Positions 52,934-61,552 of a stretch of DNA of 64,000 nt are shown here, piece after piece. The notes beneath the pieces are model-generated. The model was given only the letters and a program-made list of their open reading frames with translations, searched no databases and had not been told where the DNA came from. Location of the stretch: positions 496,001 to 560,000 of the forward strand of contig NZ_WWCL01000004.1 in the NCBI RefSeq assembly GCF_009857835.1. The letters run 5' to 3'. Every line of letters starts with the position of its first letter. The first letter of the stretch is position 1. The DNA comes from Duganella fentianensis (GTDB lineage: Bacteria > Pseudomonadota > Gammaproteobacteria > Burkholderiales > Burkholderiaceae_D). Both the position numbers and the translations under genes were made by a program.

Positions 52934-54439
52934 TTATTCGAAGCCGGCAACCGGTACGCGGCCATTGGCTTCCAGCGTGCCGGACAGCCACAGGTTGATG
53001 GCCTCCAGTGCCGGCTGGGCAAAGCCGTAGGTCAGCAGGGCAGGGGCCTGGATGTCGAGCGCCTGATACGGGTTCCACAGCGCCAGATGCAGATCGGGTT
53101 TCCAGTTGTTGCGCGCGTTGTCGCCATAGCGCAGGCGCGAGGTGGAGGCCAGCATGGTGTAGCGGCCATCATCGGGCAGGCTGCTCCAGTCGAAGCTGTC
53201 GGCGTTGTCGTAGGTGAGCAGTTCCACATCGTACAGCGTGCGCAGCGAGTCGGCCACCACGGCGGCCGGCACGCCGGCTTCCGATACGCCGTCGCTCACC
53301 ACATCCTGCCGTGCCACCAGACGCACGCGCGCGCCAGCGGCCGGGCGCTGTGGCGCGCCGTAGGCGGTCAGGCTGCGCTGCCAGCCTTCGGCCATGATGC
53401 GGCGGTCGCTGGCGTCTTCCTTGTAGGAGCGCTGCTTGCACGGATATGCCTGTGCCAGCGCGCCGAGGCGGGCCAGACGGCGCTGGATATCGGCCTGCGA
53501 AATCTCGCCGGAAGCGATGGCAGCGGCGATGGCGTTCAGGGTTTCTTCCTGCGTTTCCGTGGTGCCCAGTGCCATCACCATGTCGGCACCGGCCGTCAGT
53601 GCGCGCACGGCGGCATTGCCTACGCCGTAGCGGCCGGCAATCGCGTGCATGTCCATGCCGTCGGTGATGATGATGCCCTGATACTGCCATTCCTCGCGCA
53701 GCATGCCGGTGAGGATGCGGCGCGACATGGTGGCCGGATTGTCGGCATCCAGCGTCGGGTAGACAATGTGGGCCGTCATCATGGCCGGTGCGGCACCGGC
53801 GGCGATGCGGAACGGCGCCAGTTCCATGCGTTCCAGTTCGGCGACTGGTTTGTCCACGGTGGGCAGGTCGCGGTGCGAATCGACGCTGGTGTCGCCGTGG
53901 CCGGGGAAGTGCTTGACGCAGCAGGCCACGCCTTCCGCGTGCGAGCCGGCCATCCATGCCATGGCCAGTTCGGCCGCGCGGGTAGGCTCGGCGCCAAACG
54001 AGCGCTCGGCGATGACGGGGTTGTGCGGGTTGTTGTTCAGGTCCAGCACGGGAGCGAAGTTCCAGTTGAAGCCCAGCGCCTTGACGGCGCGCGCCACGGC
54101 GGCGCCGGTGCGGTAGCTCAGATCGAGGTCGTTGGCGGCACCGAGACCCATGGCCGCTGGTGGTGCCGGTACCCAGGTGGAGCGCACCACGGCGCCGCCT
54201 TCCTGATCGATGGCGATCAGGGCTTCGTCGCCCATCACGGCGCGCAGATCGGCCGTCAGCCTGGCTAGCTGGACCGAGTCGGTCATATTGCCGCGGAACA
54301 GACAGACAGCGCGGATGCCGTTAGTCTTGAGGAAATCAGCGGTGGCGGCATCGAGCGTGGTACCGGGGAAGCGGATCATGATTAGCTGGCCGGCCAGCTT
54401 GCGCAACTGGTCTTGGGTTACTTGTGGGGTTAAGGTCAT
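52934..54439 (-). CDS. GH3 beta-N-acetylhexosaminidase (NagZ-like, two-domain)
   Basis: 501 aa. The N-terminal barrel carries VKHFPGHGDTSVDSHRDLP (about residues 172-190), whose Asp-His dyad is the GlcNAc-specific acid/base of NagZ. The nucleophile Asp lies in TDGMDMHAI near 260. Unlike the approx. 340-aa gammaproteobacterial NagZ it has a second alpha/beta domain (about 345-501), as in Bacillus NagZ. No signal peptide, so it works in the cytoplasm on imported GlcNAc-containing disaccharides. Its ATG overlaps the permease stop by four bases. Confidence 0.93.
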   Translation of the reverse strand: MTLTPQVTQDQLRKLAGQLIMIRFPGTTLDAATADFLKTNGIRAVCLFRGNMTDSVQLARLTADLRAVMGDEALIAIDQEGGAVVRSTWVPAPPAAMGLGAANDLDLSYRTGAAVARAVKALGFNWNFAPVLDLNNNPHNPVIAERSFGAEPTRAAELAMAWMAGSHAEGVACCVKHFPGHGDTSVDSHRDLPTVDKPVAELERMELAPFRIAAGAAPAMMTAHIVYPTLDADNPATMSRRILTGMLREEWQYQGIIITDGMDMHAIAGRYGVGNAAVRALTAGADMVMALGTTETQEETLNAIAAAIASGEISQADIQRRLARLGALAQAYPCKQRSYKEDASDRRIMAEGWQRSLTAYGAPQRPAAGARVRLVARQDVVSDGVSEAGVPAAVVADSLRTLYDVELLTYDNADSFDWSSLPDDGRYTMLASTSRLRYGDNARNNWKPDLHLALWNPYQALDIQAPALLTYGFAQPALEAINLWLSGTLEANGRVPVAGFE

Positions 54440-55251
54440 TTCACTGCTCCATCCATGCCGCGCATGAAGAATCGTTGAGTAAAGAGGAAGGCTGCCAGTG
54501 TAGGCAGTATGGTAAGCACGGTGCCGGCGGCGATCACGCGCGTGCTGCTGCCGAACGTGCCGCGTAAATACAGCACGCCGACCGACAGCGGGAACTGGTC
54601 TGGCTTGCTCATCACGATGGATGGCCAGATGTATTCATTCCATGCTTCCACCGCCGTCAGGATGCCGACCGTGGCCAGCCACGGGGCGATCAGTGGCAGC
54701 ATGATTTTATAGAAGATGGTCCATTCCGAAGCGCCGTCCACGCGCGCTGCGTCGATCAGATCCTGCGGCACTTCTTCGAAAGCCTGCTTGAGCAGCAGGA
54801 TGGCCACCGCCGTAACGACATTCGGCAGGATCACGCCCGTGTAGGTATCGACCAGACTGAGTTTGGTAACGGTGATGAAGTTGACGAGGAAGTTCACTTC
54901 CGACGGCAGCACCAGCGTGGCGAGGATCAGGCCGAACACCAGCTTGCGGCCCTTGAACTGCATACGCGCCAGCGGATAGGCAGCGGCCGAACACAGGGCC
55001 AGCTTCCAGAACACGGTGCAGGCCGCGATCAGCAGCGAGTTGCCGAGGAAGCTGGCCATGGGGAGGGTTTCGAACACGGCGATGAAGTTCGCCAGTGATG
55101 GCTCGCGCGGCCAGAAGGTGGGCGGGAAGGCGAAGATATTCCCTTCCGTGGACAGCGCCGTGACCAGCGTCCACCAGAACGGGAATACGCACACCAGTGC
55201 CAGTGCACTGAGCAGCAGATAGTGGGCGAGTGTTTTCAAGGGCGTCTTCAT
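54436..55251 (-). CDS. ABC sugar permease, MalG/NgcG type
   Basis: 271 aa from the ATG at 55251; the longer frame overlaps the other permease and is rejected. Six membrane segments are visible, starting LLLSALALVCVFPFWWTLVT. The EAA loop EVPQDLIDAARVDGASEWTI (about 170-189) contacts the ATPase. Overlaps the preceding permease by four bases (ATGA) and the GH3 gene by four. It forms the importer with the adjacent permease and binding protein. Confidence 0.93.
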   Translation of the reverse strand: MKTPLKTLAHYLLLSALALVCVFPFWWTLVTALSTEGNIFAFPPTFWPREPSLANFIAVFETLPMASFLGNSLLIAACTVFWKLALCSAAAYPLARMQFKGRKLVFGLILATLVLPSEVNFLVNFITVTKLSLVDTYTGVILPNVVTAVAILLLKQAFEEVPQDLIDAARVDGASEWTIFYKIMLPLIAPWLATVGILTAVEAWNEYIWPSIVMSKPDQFPLSVGVLYLRGTFGSSTRVIAAGTVLTILPTLAAFLFTQRFFMRGMDGAVK

Positions 55252-56105
55252 GGGCGGTGTTTGGGTTTCAGATAGCGCAGGCATAGCAGGGCTATGCCTA
55301 TGCAGAACACCGACATGACGAAGCTGGCCGCCAGTGCGCGCGGCAGCTTCAGGTGCTTGAGGCCCTGATCGTAGGCGTAGTACAGACCCGTGAAGGTAGA
55401 GTTCATGGGGCCGCCCTGGGTCAGCACGTCCACTTCCTGATAGGCTTTCAGTGCGGCCAGCACGGACAGGATGGCGCACACCATGATGGTAGGGCGCAGC
55501 ATGGGCACGGTGATTTTCCAGAAACGCTGCCAGCGGCTGGCACCATCGAGGATGGCGGCTTCCTGCATATCGGCCGGCACGGCCTGCAGTGCGGCCAGAT
55601 ACATCACCATATACCAGCCCAGCCCGCGCCACAGTGTGACGAACATGATGGCAAACAGCGCCAGACTGTCGTTGGACAGCCAGCCTACGGGCGCATCGAC
55701 CAGACGGCACAGCATCAGTACGTAGTTGAGCGCACCCTGTTCGTGGAACATGAAACCCCACATGATGCCGACCACGGAGACGGTGGTGACGACCGGCACA
55801 TAGAAGGCAGCGCGGAAGTAGCGGATGCCGGGCAGCTGATTATTCACCAGCACGGCCAGACTCAGTGCACCGATCTGCACGAAGGGCACCATCAGCAGGA
55901 ACACGAGGGAGTTTTTCAGGCCCGTGACGAACATCTCGTTGTTGAAGATGTAGCGGAAGTTATCCAGACCTACCCAGTGGGTCTCGCGGATCAGGCTATA
56001 GTCGGTAAAGGCCAGCAGCGAACCAAAGGCCACGGGCCAGAACGAGAACACCGCCAGCAGTGCCAGTGCCGGTGCGAGGAACAGCCATGCAGTCAGGTTG
56101 CGCAT
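55248..56105 (-). CDS. ABC sugar permease, MalF/NgcF type
   Basis: 285 aa from the ATG at 56105 (MRNLTAWLFLAPALALLAVF), one base after the binding-protein stop. Six membrane segments; the EAA motif AVPADMQEAAILDGASRWQR lies near 190. It pairs with the 54436-55251 permease. The operon places its substrate among GlcNAc, chitobiose or related aminosugars. Confidence 0.93.
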   Translation of the reverse strand: MRNLTAWLFLAPALALLAVFSFWPVAFGSLLAFTDYSLIRETHWVGLDNFRYIFNNEMFVTGLKNSLVFLLMVPFVQIGALSLAVLVNNQLPGIRYFRAAFYVPVVTTVSVVGIMWGFMFHEQGALNYVLMLCRLVDAPVGWLSNDSLALFAIMFVTLWRGLGWYMVMYLAALQAVPADMQEAAILDGASRWQRFWKITVPMLRPTIMVCAILSVLAALKAYQEVDVLTQGGPMNSTFTGLYYAYDQGLKHLKLPRALAASFVMSVFCIGIALLCLRYLKPKHRP

Positions 56106-56106
56106 C

Positions 56107-57393
56107 TTAATGGCTCCGCAGGCTGGCAAGTTTGCGGTTCCACTGCAGCACGGCCTGATCGAGCGCGAGGCGGATATCCTGCTTGCCCGTCACGCCCGCT
56201 TCCACGGCTTTCACCAGATAGCGGCGCAGTTCGTCGTAATCGTCAATGCCGGCCACGTACATCGTATGCGAATGGGGCATGGAGACGGCACCGGCAGCGA
56301 CGGCTTTTTCGGCCGCACCGGCACCGGCCGGCACGGTGGTGAAGAAGGCATCGTTGGCTGCCTGCGCCATGGCCGGATACACGCTGGCCTGCTTGGCGAA
56401 GGCCAGCTGGTTGGCGTCGTTGGTGAGGTAGCGGGCGAACTTGCCGACCGCAGGCAGCAGCGCAGGACTGACATTTTTCGGCACGGCGAAATGCACCAGC
56501 CAGCCACCATCGGCGATGCCGGTAGGGCCTAGCGGCGCCGGCGCCACATCGGTGATGGCGTAGATATCCTTGGCGTCCGTTTCGATACGGCGCACGGCCG
56601 TGGGCGGTGCCAGCAGCATGCCGAGCCGGCCGCCTTTGTAGGCGTCGATGGCGGCGGGGAAGTTATCCTCGGCGAACAGGGCATCCTTGAGCAGGCCGCC
56701 GGCGCGGTAGGTGTCTGCCAGCTTGCGGATCAGTGCCACATGGGCCGGTGAATTGAATACGGCTTTGCCATCGCGTAGCAGGGGCAGACCCTGCTGCATC
56801 ATCAGACCATCGATTTTCGACAGGGCAGGGCACAGACCGGCCTTGCCCGTGCGGGCCGCGATCTGGCGCGCAAACAGCAGCTGTTCATCGAGGTCGCGCG
56901 GGGCGCGGGTGATGCCAGCCTGTTTGAAAATTTCGGTGTTGTAGGTGATGACCGCCACGTTGCTATACATGGGGAAGCCGTAGGTCTTGCCGCCGAAGGT
57001 CAGATCCTGCAGCGTGCCGGGCAGGTAGCGTGCACGCGCGTCGGCCAGCAGGCCGTCCACCGGCAGCAGCAGACCATCGCGGGCAAACTCGTCGGCCCAG
57101 GGCACGTTGAGATTGACCAGTGCTGGCGGGGTGCCGGCGACGATGCGGGTGACCAGTTTGGTCTGGATGATATCCCACGGGAAGTCGACCCACTCCACTT
57201 TTACCTCGGGGTTGTCGCGCTCGTAGCGCTGCACCAGCTGTTCGAAGTAGGGGGTGAATTTGGGCTTCATGCTGAAGGTCCAGAATTCGATCTTCTGGAC
57301 CGGCGGCAGGCTAGGGCTAGCCGCCGTGGCCAGCGAGCCCACCATCCATGCGACCAGCAGTGCCGATAGTTTGCGCAAGGTCTGCATGCTCAT
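56107..57393 (-). CDS. Periplasmic sugar-binding protein of the nag-operon ABC importer
   Basis: 428 aa. N-terminal signal (TLRKLSALLVAWMVGSLATA) with cleavage near ATAASP and no lipobox Cys. The mature protein is an SBP_bac_1 fold: KIEFWTFSMKPKFTPYFEQL at the start, VNLNVPWADEFARDG, then YGFPMYSNVAVITYN. It delivers sugar to the two downstream permeases. A second ATG two codons in is an alternative start. NgcE-like GlcNAc/chitobiose specificity is inferred from the operon. Confidence 0.92.
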   Translation of the reverse strand: MSMQTLRKLSALLVAWMVGSLATAASPSLPPVQKIEFWTFSMKPKFTPYFEQLVQRYERDNPEVKVEWVDFPWDIIQTKLVTRIVAGTPPALVNLNVPWADEFARDGLLLPVDGLLADARARYLPGTLQDLTFGGKTYGFPMYSNVAVITYNTEIFKQAGITRAPRDLDEQLLFARQIAARTGKAGLCPALSKIDGLMMQQGLPLLRDGKAVFNSPAHVALIRKLADTYRAGGLLKDALFAEDNFPAAIDAYKGGRLGMLLAPPTAVRRIETDAKDIYAITDVAPAPLGPTGIADGGWLVHFAVPKNVSPALLPAVGKFARYLTNDANQLAFAKQASVYPAMAQAANDAFFTTVPAGAGAAEKAVAAGAVSMPHSHTMYVAGIDDYDELRRYLVKAVEAGVTGKQDIRLALDQAVLQWNRKLASLRSH

Positions 57394-57418
57394 GGATGGT
57401 GGCGCGGCGTGGTGCTGC

Positions 57419-58441
57419 TTAGTTGGTTTTGGTGACTTTGCTCAGGTGGCGCGGTGCATCCGGGTCCATGCCACGCGCAGCCGACAGCTGGGCTGCCATC
57501 ACGTAGAAGGCCTGAATCGCCACGATAGGATCGAGGTCCGGCGTGGCCGCTACTGGCAGAGTCAGATCGCGTTCGGCCACATCGGCCGGTGCCGCCAGCA
57601 GCACGCGGGCACCACGGCCACGCATTTCGCTCGCCAGTTGCAGCAGGCCAGCCTGGGTCGGGCCACGGGTGGCGAAGATCACCAGCGGGTAGCCGTCTTC
57701 TATCAGGGCCATCGGGCCGTGCTTGATTTCGGCGCCGCTGAAGGCTTCGGCCTGCAGGGCCGAGGTTTCCTTGAATTTCAGCGAGGCTTCCAGTGCGACC
57801 GGGAAGCTGATGCCGCGGCCGACCACCATGATGTTGCGGGCCGGTGCCAGCACTTCGATGGCCGGGCTCCAGTCTTCCTTGGTTGCAGCGCGCAGCGATT
57901 CGGGCAGCGCTTCCAGACCGGCCTGCAGCTCAGGATCGTTCTGCCATGCAGCCACCAGACGGGCACCAGCGACCATGCTGGTGATGAAGCTCTTGGTGGC
58001 GGCCACGCTCTGCTCTTTACCGGCGCGCAGCGGAATCGCGTATTCGGCAGCGTGGGCCAGCGGCGATTCGATATCGTTGACCAGTGCCACGGTGGTGGCA
58101 CCGCCATCGCGGAAGTATTTGATCGGTTCTACCACGTCCGGGCTCTGGCCCGATTGCGAGATGGAGATGGCCAGCGTGTCGCGCGTGATCAGCGGCGACT
58201 TGTTCAGCGTTACCAGCGACATCGGCAGCGAAGCCACCACGCGGCCCAGACGGGCCATGATCAGGTAGGCCGCGTAGGCGCAGGCGTGGTCCGAGCTGCC
58301 GCGCGCGATCGTCAGTGCGGTCGAGAAGGACGTGCTCCTCAATTTGCGGCCCAGCTCCGCATAGGCATCGCCATCGCTGGCCAGTTGCAGGGCTACGCAA
58401 TCAGCGGCGGACAGGGCTTCTTTCAACATCATTGAGGTCAC
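57419..58441 (-). CDS. nagB-II: Glucosamine-6-phosphate deaminase, SIS-domain type (NagB-II)
   Basis: 340 aa with two SIS domains, related to the isomerase half of GlmS but without the glutaminase half. The motifs TIARGSSDHACAYAAY, SISQSGQSPDVVEP and GRGISFPVALEASLKFKETS are the phosphosugar pockets. It would turn GlcN-6-P into fructose-6-P and ammonia, replacing classic NagB. The start is GTG 58441, seven bases after AAGGAGA and overlapping the nagA stop (GTGA); the ATG three codons in is an alternative. Confidence 0.92.
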   Translation of the reverse strand: MTSMMLKEALSAADCVALQLASDGDAYAELGRKLRSTSFSTALTIARGSSDHACAYAAYLIMARLGRVVASLPMSLVTLNKSPLITRDTLAISISQSGQSPDVVEPIKYFRDGGATTVALVNDIESPLAHAAEYAIPLRAGKEQSVAATKSFITSMVAGARLVAAWQNDPELQAGLEALPESLRAATKEDWSPAIEVLAPARNIMVVGRGISFPVALEASLKFKETSALQAEAFSGAEIKHGPMALIEDGYPLVIFATRGPTQAGLLQLASEMRGRGARVLLAAPADVAERDLTLPVAATPDLDPIVAIQAFYVMAAQLSAARGMDPDAPRHLSKVTKTN

Positions 58442-59553
58442 AACAGTTCTCCTTCGATATAGACGGCTTTGAGGTTCAGGTCACGGTCGAGCACCACCAG
58501 ATCGGCATAGGTGCCGGGAGCCAGACGGCCCCGCTCTTGCAGGCCGAGATAGTCGGCCGCGTTGGTTGAGACCCGTGCCGAGGCATCTGCCAGATCGAGG
58601 CCGAGTCCGACCAGGTTGCGTAGCGCCTGGTCCATAGTGAGTGTGCTGCCTGCCAGCGTGCCGTCGGCCAGCCTTACCCCGCCCATGCATTTCATGACGG
58701 TGTGGCGGCCCAGCATATATTCGCCATCGGGCATGCCGGTAGCGGAGGTTGAATCGGTGACGCAATACAGTTGCGGTATGCAGCGCAGTGCGGTGCGGAT
58801 GGCACCCGGATGCACGTGCAGTAAATCGGGGATGACTTCGGCGTAATGGGCATGTGCCAGCGCGGCGCCCACCATGCCCGGTTCGCGGTGGTGCAAGCCC
58901 GTCATGGCGTTGAACAGATGGGTGAAACCGTGGGCGCCATGCTTGAGCGCTGCCACGCCATCTTCGTAGCTGCCCAGCGTGTGGCCGATCTGCACGCGCA
59001 TGCCCGCTTCGGACAGTTCGCGTACCAGTTCCAGATGGCCTTCCAGTTCCGGGGCGACGGTAATCAGTTTGAGTGGCGCCAGTGCTTCCAGCTGTTCCAC
59101 GTCGGCCAGCTTGGCCGAACGCGCATAGGGCGGCTGGGCACCGAGCTTGCCGGAGTTGATGAACGGGCCTTCGAGGTGCACGCCGAGCACGCGGGCTTCG
59201 CCTTTGCCGCGCTGCTGCACGGCGCGCTGTATGCCGCGCAGCGCCTGTTCGATATCTTCCGGCGGCGCCGTCATGGTGGTGGCCAGCAGGCTGGTGGTGC
59301 CATGGCGCGCATGCACTGCAGCGATGGTGTGTATGGCGTCGCCGCCTTCCATCACATCCTTGCCGCCGCCGCCATGCACGTGCAGGTCGATAAAGCCGGG
59401 CAGGATGTAATCGTCGCGATTGAGTTCGGGGCCACCATGATCACCGTGGACAGCGCTGATGCGCTCGGCGAAGGTGATCTCGCCATGCACCCAGCCTGCC
59501 GTGGTGAGGATATTGCCCTTGATACGATTGCTGCCCTTGATTGCATCGCTCAT
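58438..59553 (-). CDS. nagA: N-acetylglucosamine-6-phosphate deacetylase
   Basis: 371 aa amidohydrolase. The metal-binding strand is GFIDLHVHGGGGKD (His58, His60), followed by HLEGPFIN with the catalytic-site Glu, IGHTLGSYEDG, THLFNAMTGLHHREPG and the catalytic Asp in YCVTDSTSATG. It removes acetate from GlcNAc-6-P to give GlcN-6-P. Its ATG overlaps the GntR stop by four bases. Confidence 0.97.
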   Translation of the reverse strand: MSDAIKGSNRIKGNILTTAGWVHGEITFAERISAVHGDHGGPELNRDDYILPGFIDLHVHGGGGKDVMEGGDAIHTIAAVHARHGTTSLLATTMTAPPEDIEQALRGIQRAVQQRGKGEARVLGVHLEGPFINSGKLGAQPPYARSAKLADVEQLEALAPLKLITVAPELEGHLELVRELSEAGMRVQIGHTLGSYEDGVAALKHGAHGFTHLFNAMTGLHHREPGMVGAALAHAHYAEVIPDLLHVHPGAIRTALRCIPQLYCVTDSTSATGMPDGEYMLGRHTVMKCMGGVRLADGTLAGSTLTMDQALRNLVGLGLDLADASARVSTNAADYLGLQERGRLAPGTYADLVVLDRDLNLKAVYIEGELL

Positions 59554-60284
59554 CTGCGCGACTCCGCTACAAATTCATAATAATCACTGCGGCAATACGA
59601 GTGGGTCAGTTCCACCGCTGCGCCGTTGTCGAGATAACTGACGCGGGTAATGTGCAGCATGGCTGCCCCCGCAGGTATGCTGGCCAGTTGCGCTTGTTCG
59701 GCACTGGCGTTGACGGCGCGGATATGCTGTAGCGCGCGCATCGGGATGGTGCCATTGGCTTCCAGGTAGCCGTACAGCGAATCCTGTACGCTGTGCGGAT
59801 TCGGCATGTATTGGGCCGGTATGGTGGTGGTTTCGATCGCCATCACCACATCATCTGCCGTACGCAGGCGCTTCAGGCGTGCTACCGGCATATTCGGCGA
59901 CAGGCCCAGCGACAGCACTTCGGTCGGCGAGGCGATGCCGATTTCGCGCTGCAGCCAGCGCGAACCGGCCGAGAAGCCCCGTTCGCGCAGCTCTTCCGAG
60001 AAGCTGGTCAGGCGCGACAGCGGCTGTTCCAGCTTGGGTGTGATATAGGTGCCGGAGCCGCGTTTGCGCGTCAGCATGCCGCGTTCGCACAGCATGTCGA
60101 TGGCCTTGCGCGCCGTGACGCGCGAAATGGTCAGCATTTCCGACAGCACCCGCTCCGATGGCAGGGCTTCATTGACGCGCCAGTCGCCGGCAGCGATGCC
60201 GTCGGTCAGCTTGTTCGCCAGCTGCACATACAGCGGGGTATCGCTATCGGCATCGGGATGGAAATCGCGCAGTTGGCTCAGCAC
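59550..60284 (-). CDS. GntR/HutC-family regulator inside the nag operon
   Basis: 244 aa. The wHTH (about 20-85) includes SEMLTISRVTARKAIDMLCE and the wing TRKRGSGTYITPKL; the UTRA domain (about 95-240) follows. It is probably the aminosugar-6-phosphate-responsive repressor of this operon. It is similar in layout to the 41764 regulator but clearly a distinct paralogue. Four bases follow the kinase stop, so it is co-transcribed and likely autoregulated. Confidence 0.93.
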   Translation of the reverse strand: MLSQLRDFHPDADSDTPLYVQLANKLTDGIAAGDWRVNEALPSERVLSEMLTISRVTARKAIDMLCERGMLTRKRGSGTYITPKLEQPLSRLTSFSEELRERGFSAGSRWLQREIGIASPTEVLSLGLSPNMPVARLKRLRTADDVVMAIETTTIPAQYMPNPHSVQDSLYGYLEANGTIPMRALQHIRAVNASAEQAQLASIPAGAAMLHITRVSYLDNGAAVELTHSYCRSDYYEFVAESRR

Positions 60285-60288
60285 CGGC

Positions 60289-61158
60289 TTATCCTTTCAG
60301 CTGCTGCTGGATCAGGCGCAGCGCACCGGCGGCGGAATCACCTTGCGGGTTGACGATACGGCGCAGCATGGAGACCGGCAGGTAGGGGCGCAGCGGTGCA
60401 GCAAGGCCGCCGCACAGGGCGATGGGCAGGGTGCCCGTGCCGTCGAGCGCATTGCCCATCAGCTCGACCTGACGGCCGGCTTCCAGCAGGATGGCGCGTG
60501 CTACCTCATTGCTTTCGCCATGCTGCAGCACCAGCCGGGCCAGTTGCGCATAATTGGTCTGGGTGGCGCGGGCCAGCCAGTTCTGGATTGCCGTGCGTTC
60601 GCCGCCGCAGGCTTGCGCCACGTCGTGGCTGAAGGCGTCGGCCGGCTTGCGGCCATCGAGCACCTGCTGCACGTGGTTGATGGCGCGCAGGCCCATCCAG
60701 GCGCCCGAAGCTTCGTCGCCAGCGGGGAAGCCCCAGCCGCCGACTTCTACGTGGACGCCGTCGAGGCGTTTGATTTCACCTACGCTGCCGGTGCCGAGCG
60801 CAATGATGGCGCCGGGCTGGCCGCGGTGCGCGCCCAGTACGGTGGTGTGGCCGTCGCTTTCCAGCGCGACGCGGGCATAGCCGGGATTGGCTGCGACGAA
60901 TTCGGCGGCCCACTGTTTATTGTGCACGCCAGCCAGACCGAGGCCGATGGCCACGTGGCTACGCTCGGGGGGCGCCAGATCGGCGGCGCGGTAGGCCATG
61001 GCGGCTGCTTCCTCGACGGCCTTCCAGGCATTGACGATGCCGTGCATCAGGCCGGATGGACCGCTTACACCTTCTGCCAGTTCTATGCCATCAGTACGTG
61101 CCAGACGTACTCTGGTGCCGCTGCCGCCGCCGTCTACCCCGAGTAAGAATTCGATCAT
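60289..61158 (-). CDS. BadF/BcrA-type N-acetylglucosamine kinase
   Basis: 289 aa from the ATG at 61158 (MIEFLLGVDGGGSGTRVRLA); the longer frame includes the promoter region and is rejected. The phosphate-1 motif GVDGGGSGTRVRLA, IGLGLAGVHNKQ, and ALGTGSVGEIKRLDG plus GGWGFPAGDEASGAW fit the eukaryote-type NAGK/BadF branch. It phosphorylates GlcNAc to GlcNAc-6-P in the cytoplasm, as needed when import is not by PTS. First gene of the ten-gene run. Confidence 0.92.
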   Translation of the reverse strand: MIEFLLGVDGGGSGTRVRLARTDGIELAEGVSGPSGLMHGIVNAWKAVEEAAAMAYRAADLAPPERSHVAIGLGLAGVHNKQWAAEFVAANPGYARVALESDGHTTVLGAHRGQPGAIIALGTGSVGEIKRLDGVHVEVGGWGFPAGDEASGAWMGLRAINHVQQVLDGRKPADAFSHDVAQACGGERTAIQNWLARATQTNYAQLARLVLQHGESNEVARAILLEAGRQVELMGNALDGTGTLPIALCGGLAAPLRPYLPVSMLRRIVNPQGDSAAGALRLIQQQLKG

Positions 61159-61200
61159 GATTATCTGTGTAGGTCGCCGTGGAAGTCCGGCGTTGAGGGC

Positions 61201-61230
61201 ACTATAGGGGCTTGCAAACCAGCTTGTCAA
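61201..61230 (-). promoter_or_regulatory. Sigma-70 promoter of the nag operon
   Basis: On the minus strand a perfect -35 TTGACA (61225-61230) and -10 TATAGT (61201-61206) stand 18 bases apart. Transcription would start near 61194, about 36 bases before the kinase ATG. Confidence 0.8.
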
Positions 61231-61232
61231 CA

Positions 61233-61249
61233 GGTATTTAACTGGTATT
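61233..61249. promoter_or_regulatory. Paired GGTATT boxes upstream of the nag promoter
   Basis: GGTATT occurs at 61233-61238 and 61244-61249, 11 bases (one helical turn) apart, directly upstream of the -35. The second is within CTGGTATTA, matching the TGGTATT half-site before the TonB-dependent receptor gene. Binding by a GntR regulator is inferred. Confidence 0.55.
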
Positions 61250-61474
61250 ATAAAATAATGAAGTGGACTGGCAATTGTATGCTGCGAATTTTTTATAAGT
61301 AATTGTAATTAAAGGAAATAGTAAAAAATATAGCGGTTTGGCGCAGTGTGGTATTTGCATGCCACTTTGGTCTGTATCTGGTCGGTCTGTTGCTGCTTTG
61401 GTGAGCTGTGCGGGGCGCGGCAGGGCCGGCGACGGGGGAAGACCAAGACGGGGAGACGGTGGGGCGGCAGGAAA

Positions 61475-61513
61475 GCGGGGAGGCGGGGAGGCGGGGAGGC
61501 GGGAGCGCGGGAG
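61475..61513 (+). repeat. G-rich 8-bp tandem repeat
   Basis: Three perfect copies of GCGGGGAG (61475-61498) continue into GCGGGAG and CGCGGGAG. With five or more G-runs of three to four it could form a quadruplex on the plus strand. It ends 39 bases after the stop of the DUF2807-like gene in that gene's direction. Confidence 0.75.
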
Positions 61514-61552
61514 CGCGCACGGGCAGGCACGGTGGCCTGCCCGCTGGAGGCG

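Larger units (their letters stand above)
61159..61552. other. Gene-free region: nag operon promoter side and G-rich tract
   Basis: This 394-base gap holds, from left to right, the nag operon leader and promoter (61201-61230), two GGTATT boxes, an AT-rich stretch, and a G-rich tandem repeat. No ORF was judged real; short frames in all six phases look like noise from the G-rich repeat. Confidence 0.6.

Noticed and set aside
51812..54268. 818-codon plus-strand frame across the MFS and GH3 genes
   Set aside because: It spans the junction of two real minus-strand genes and yields a His/Gln/Gly-rich sequence without domains.
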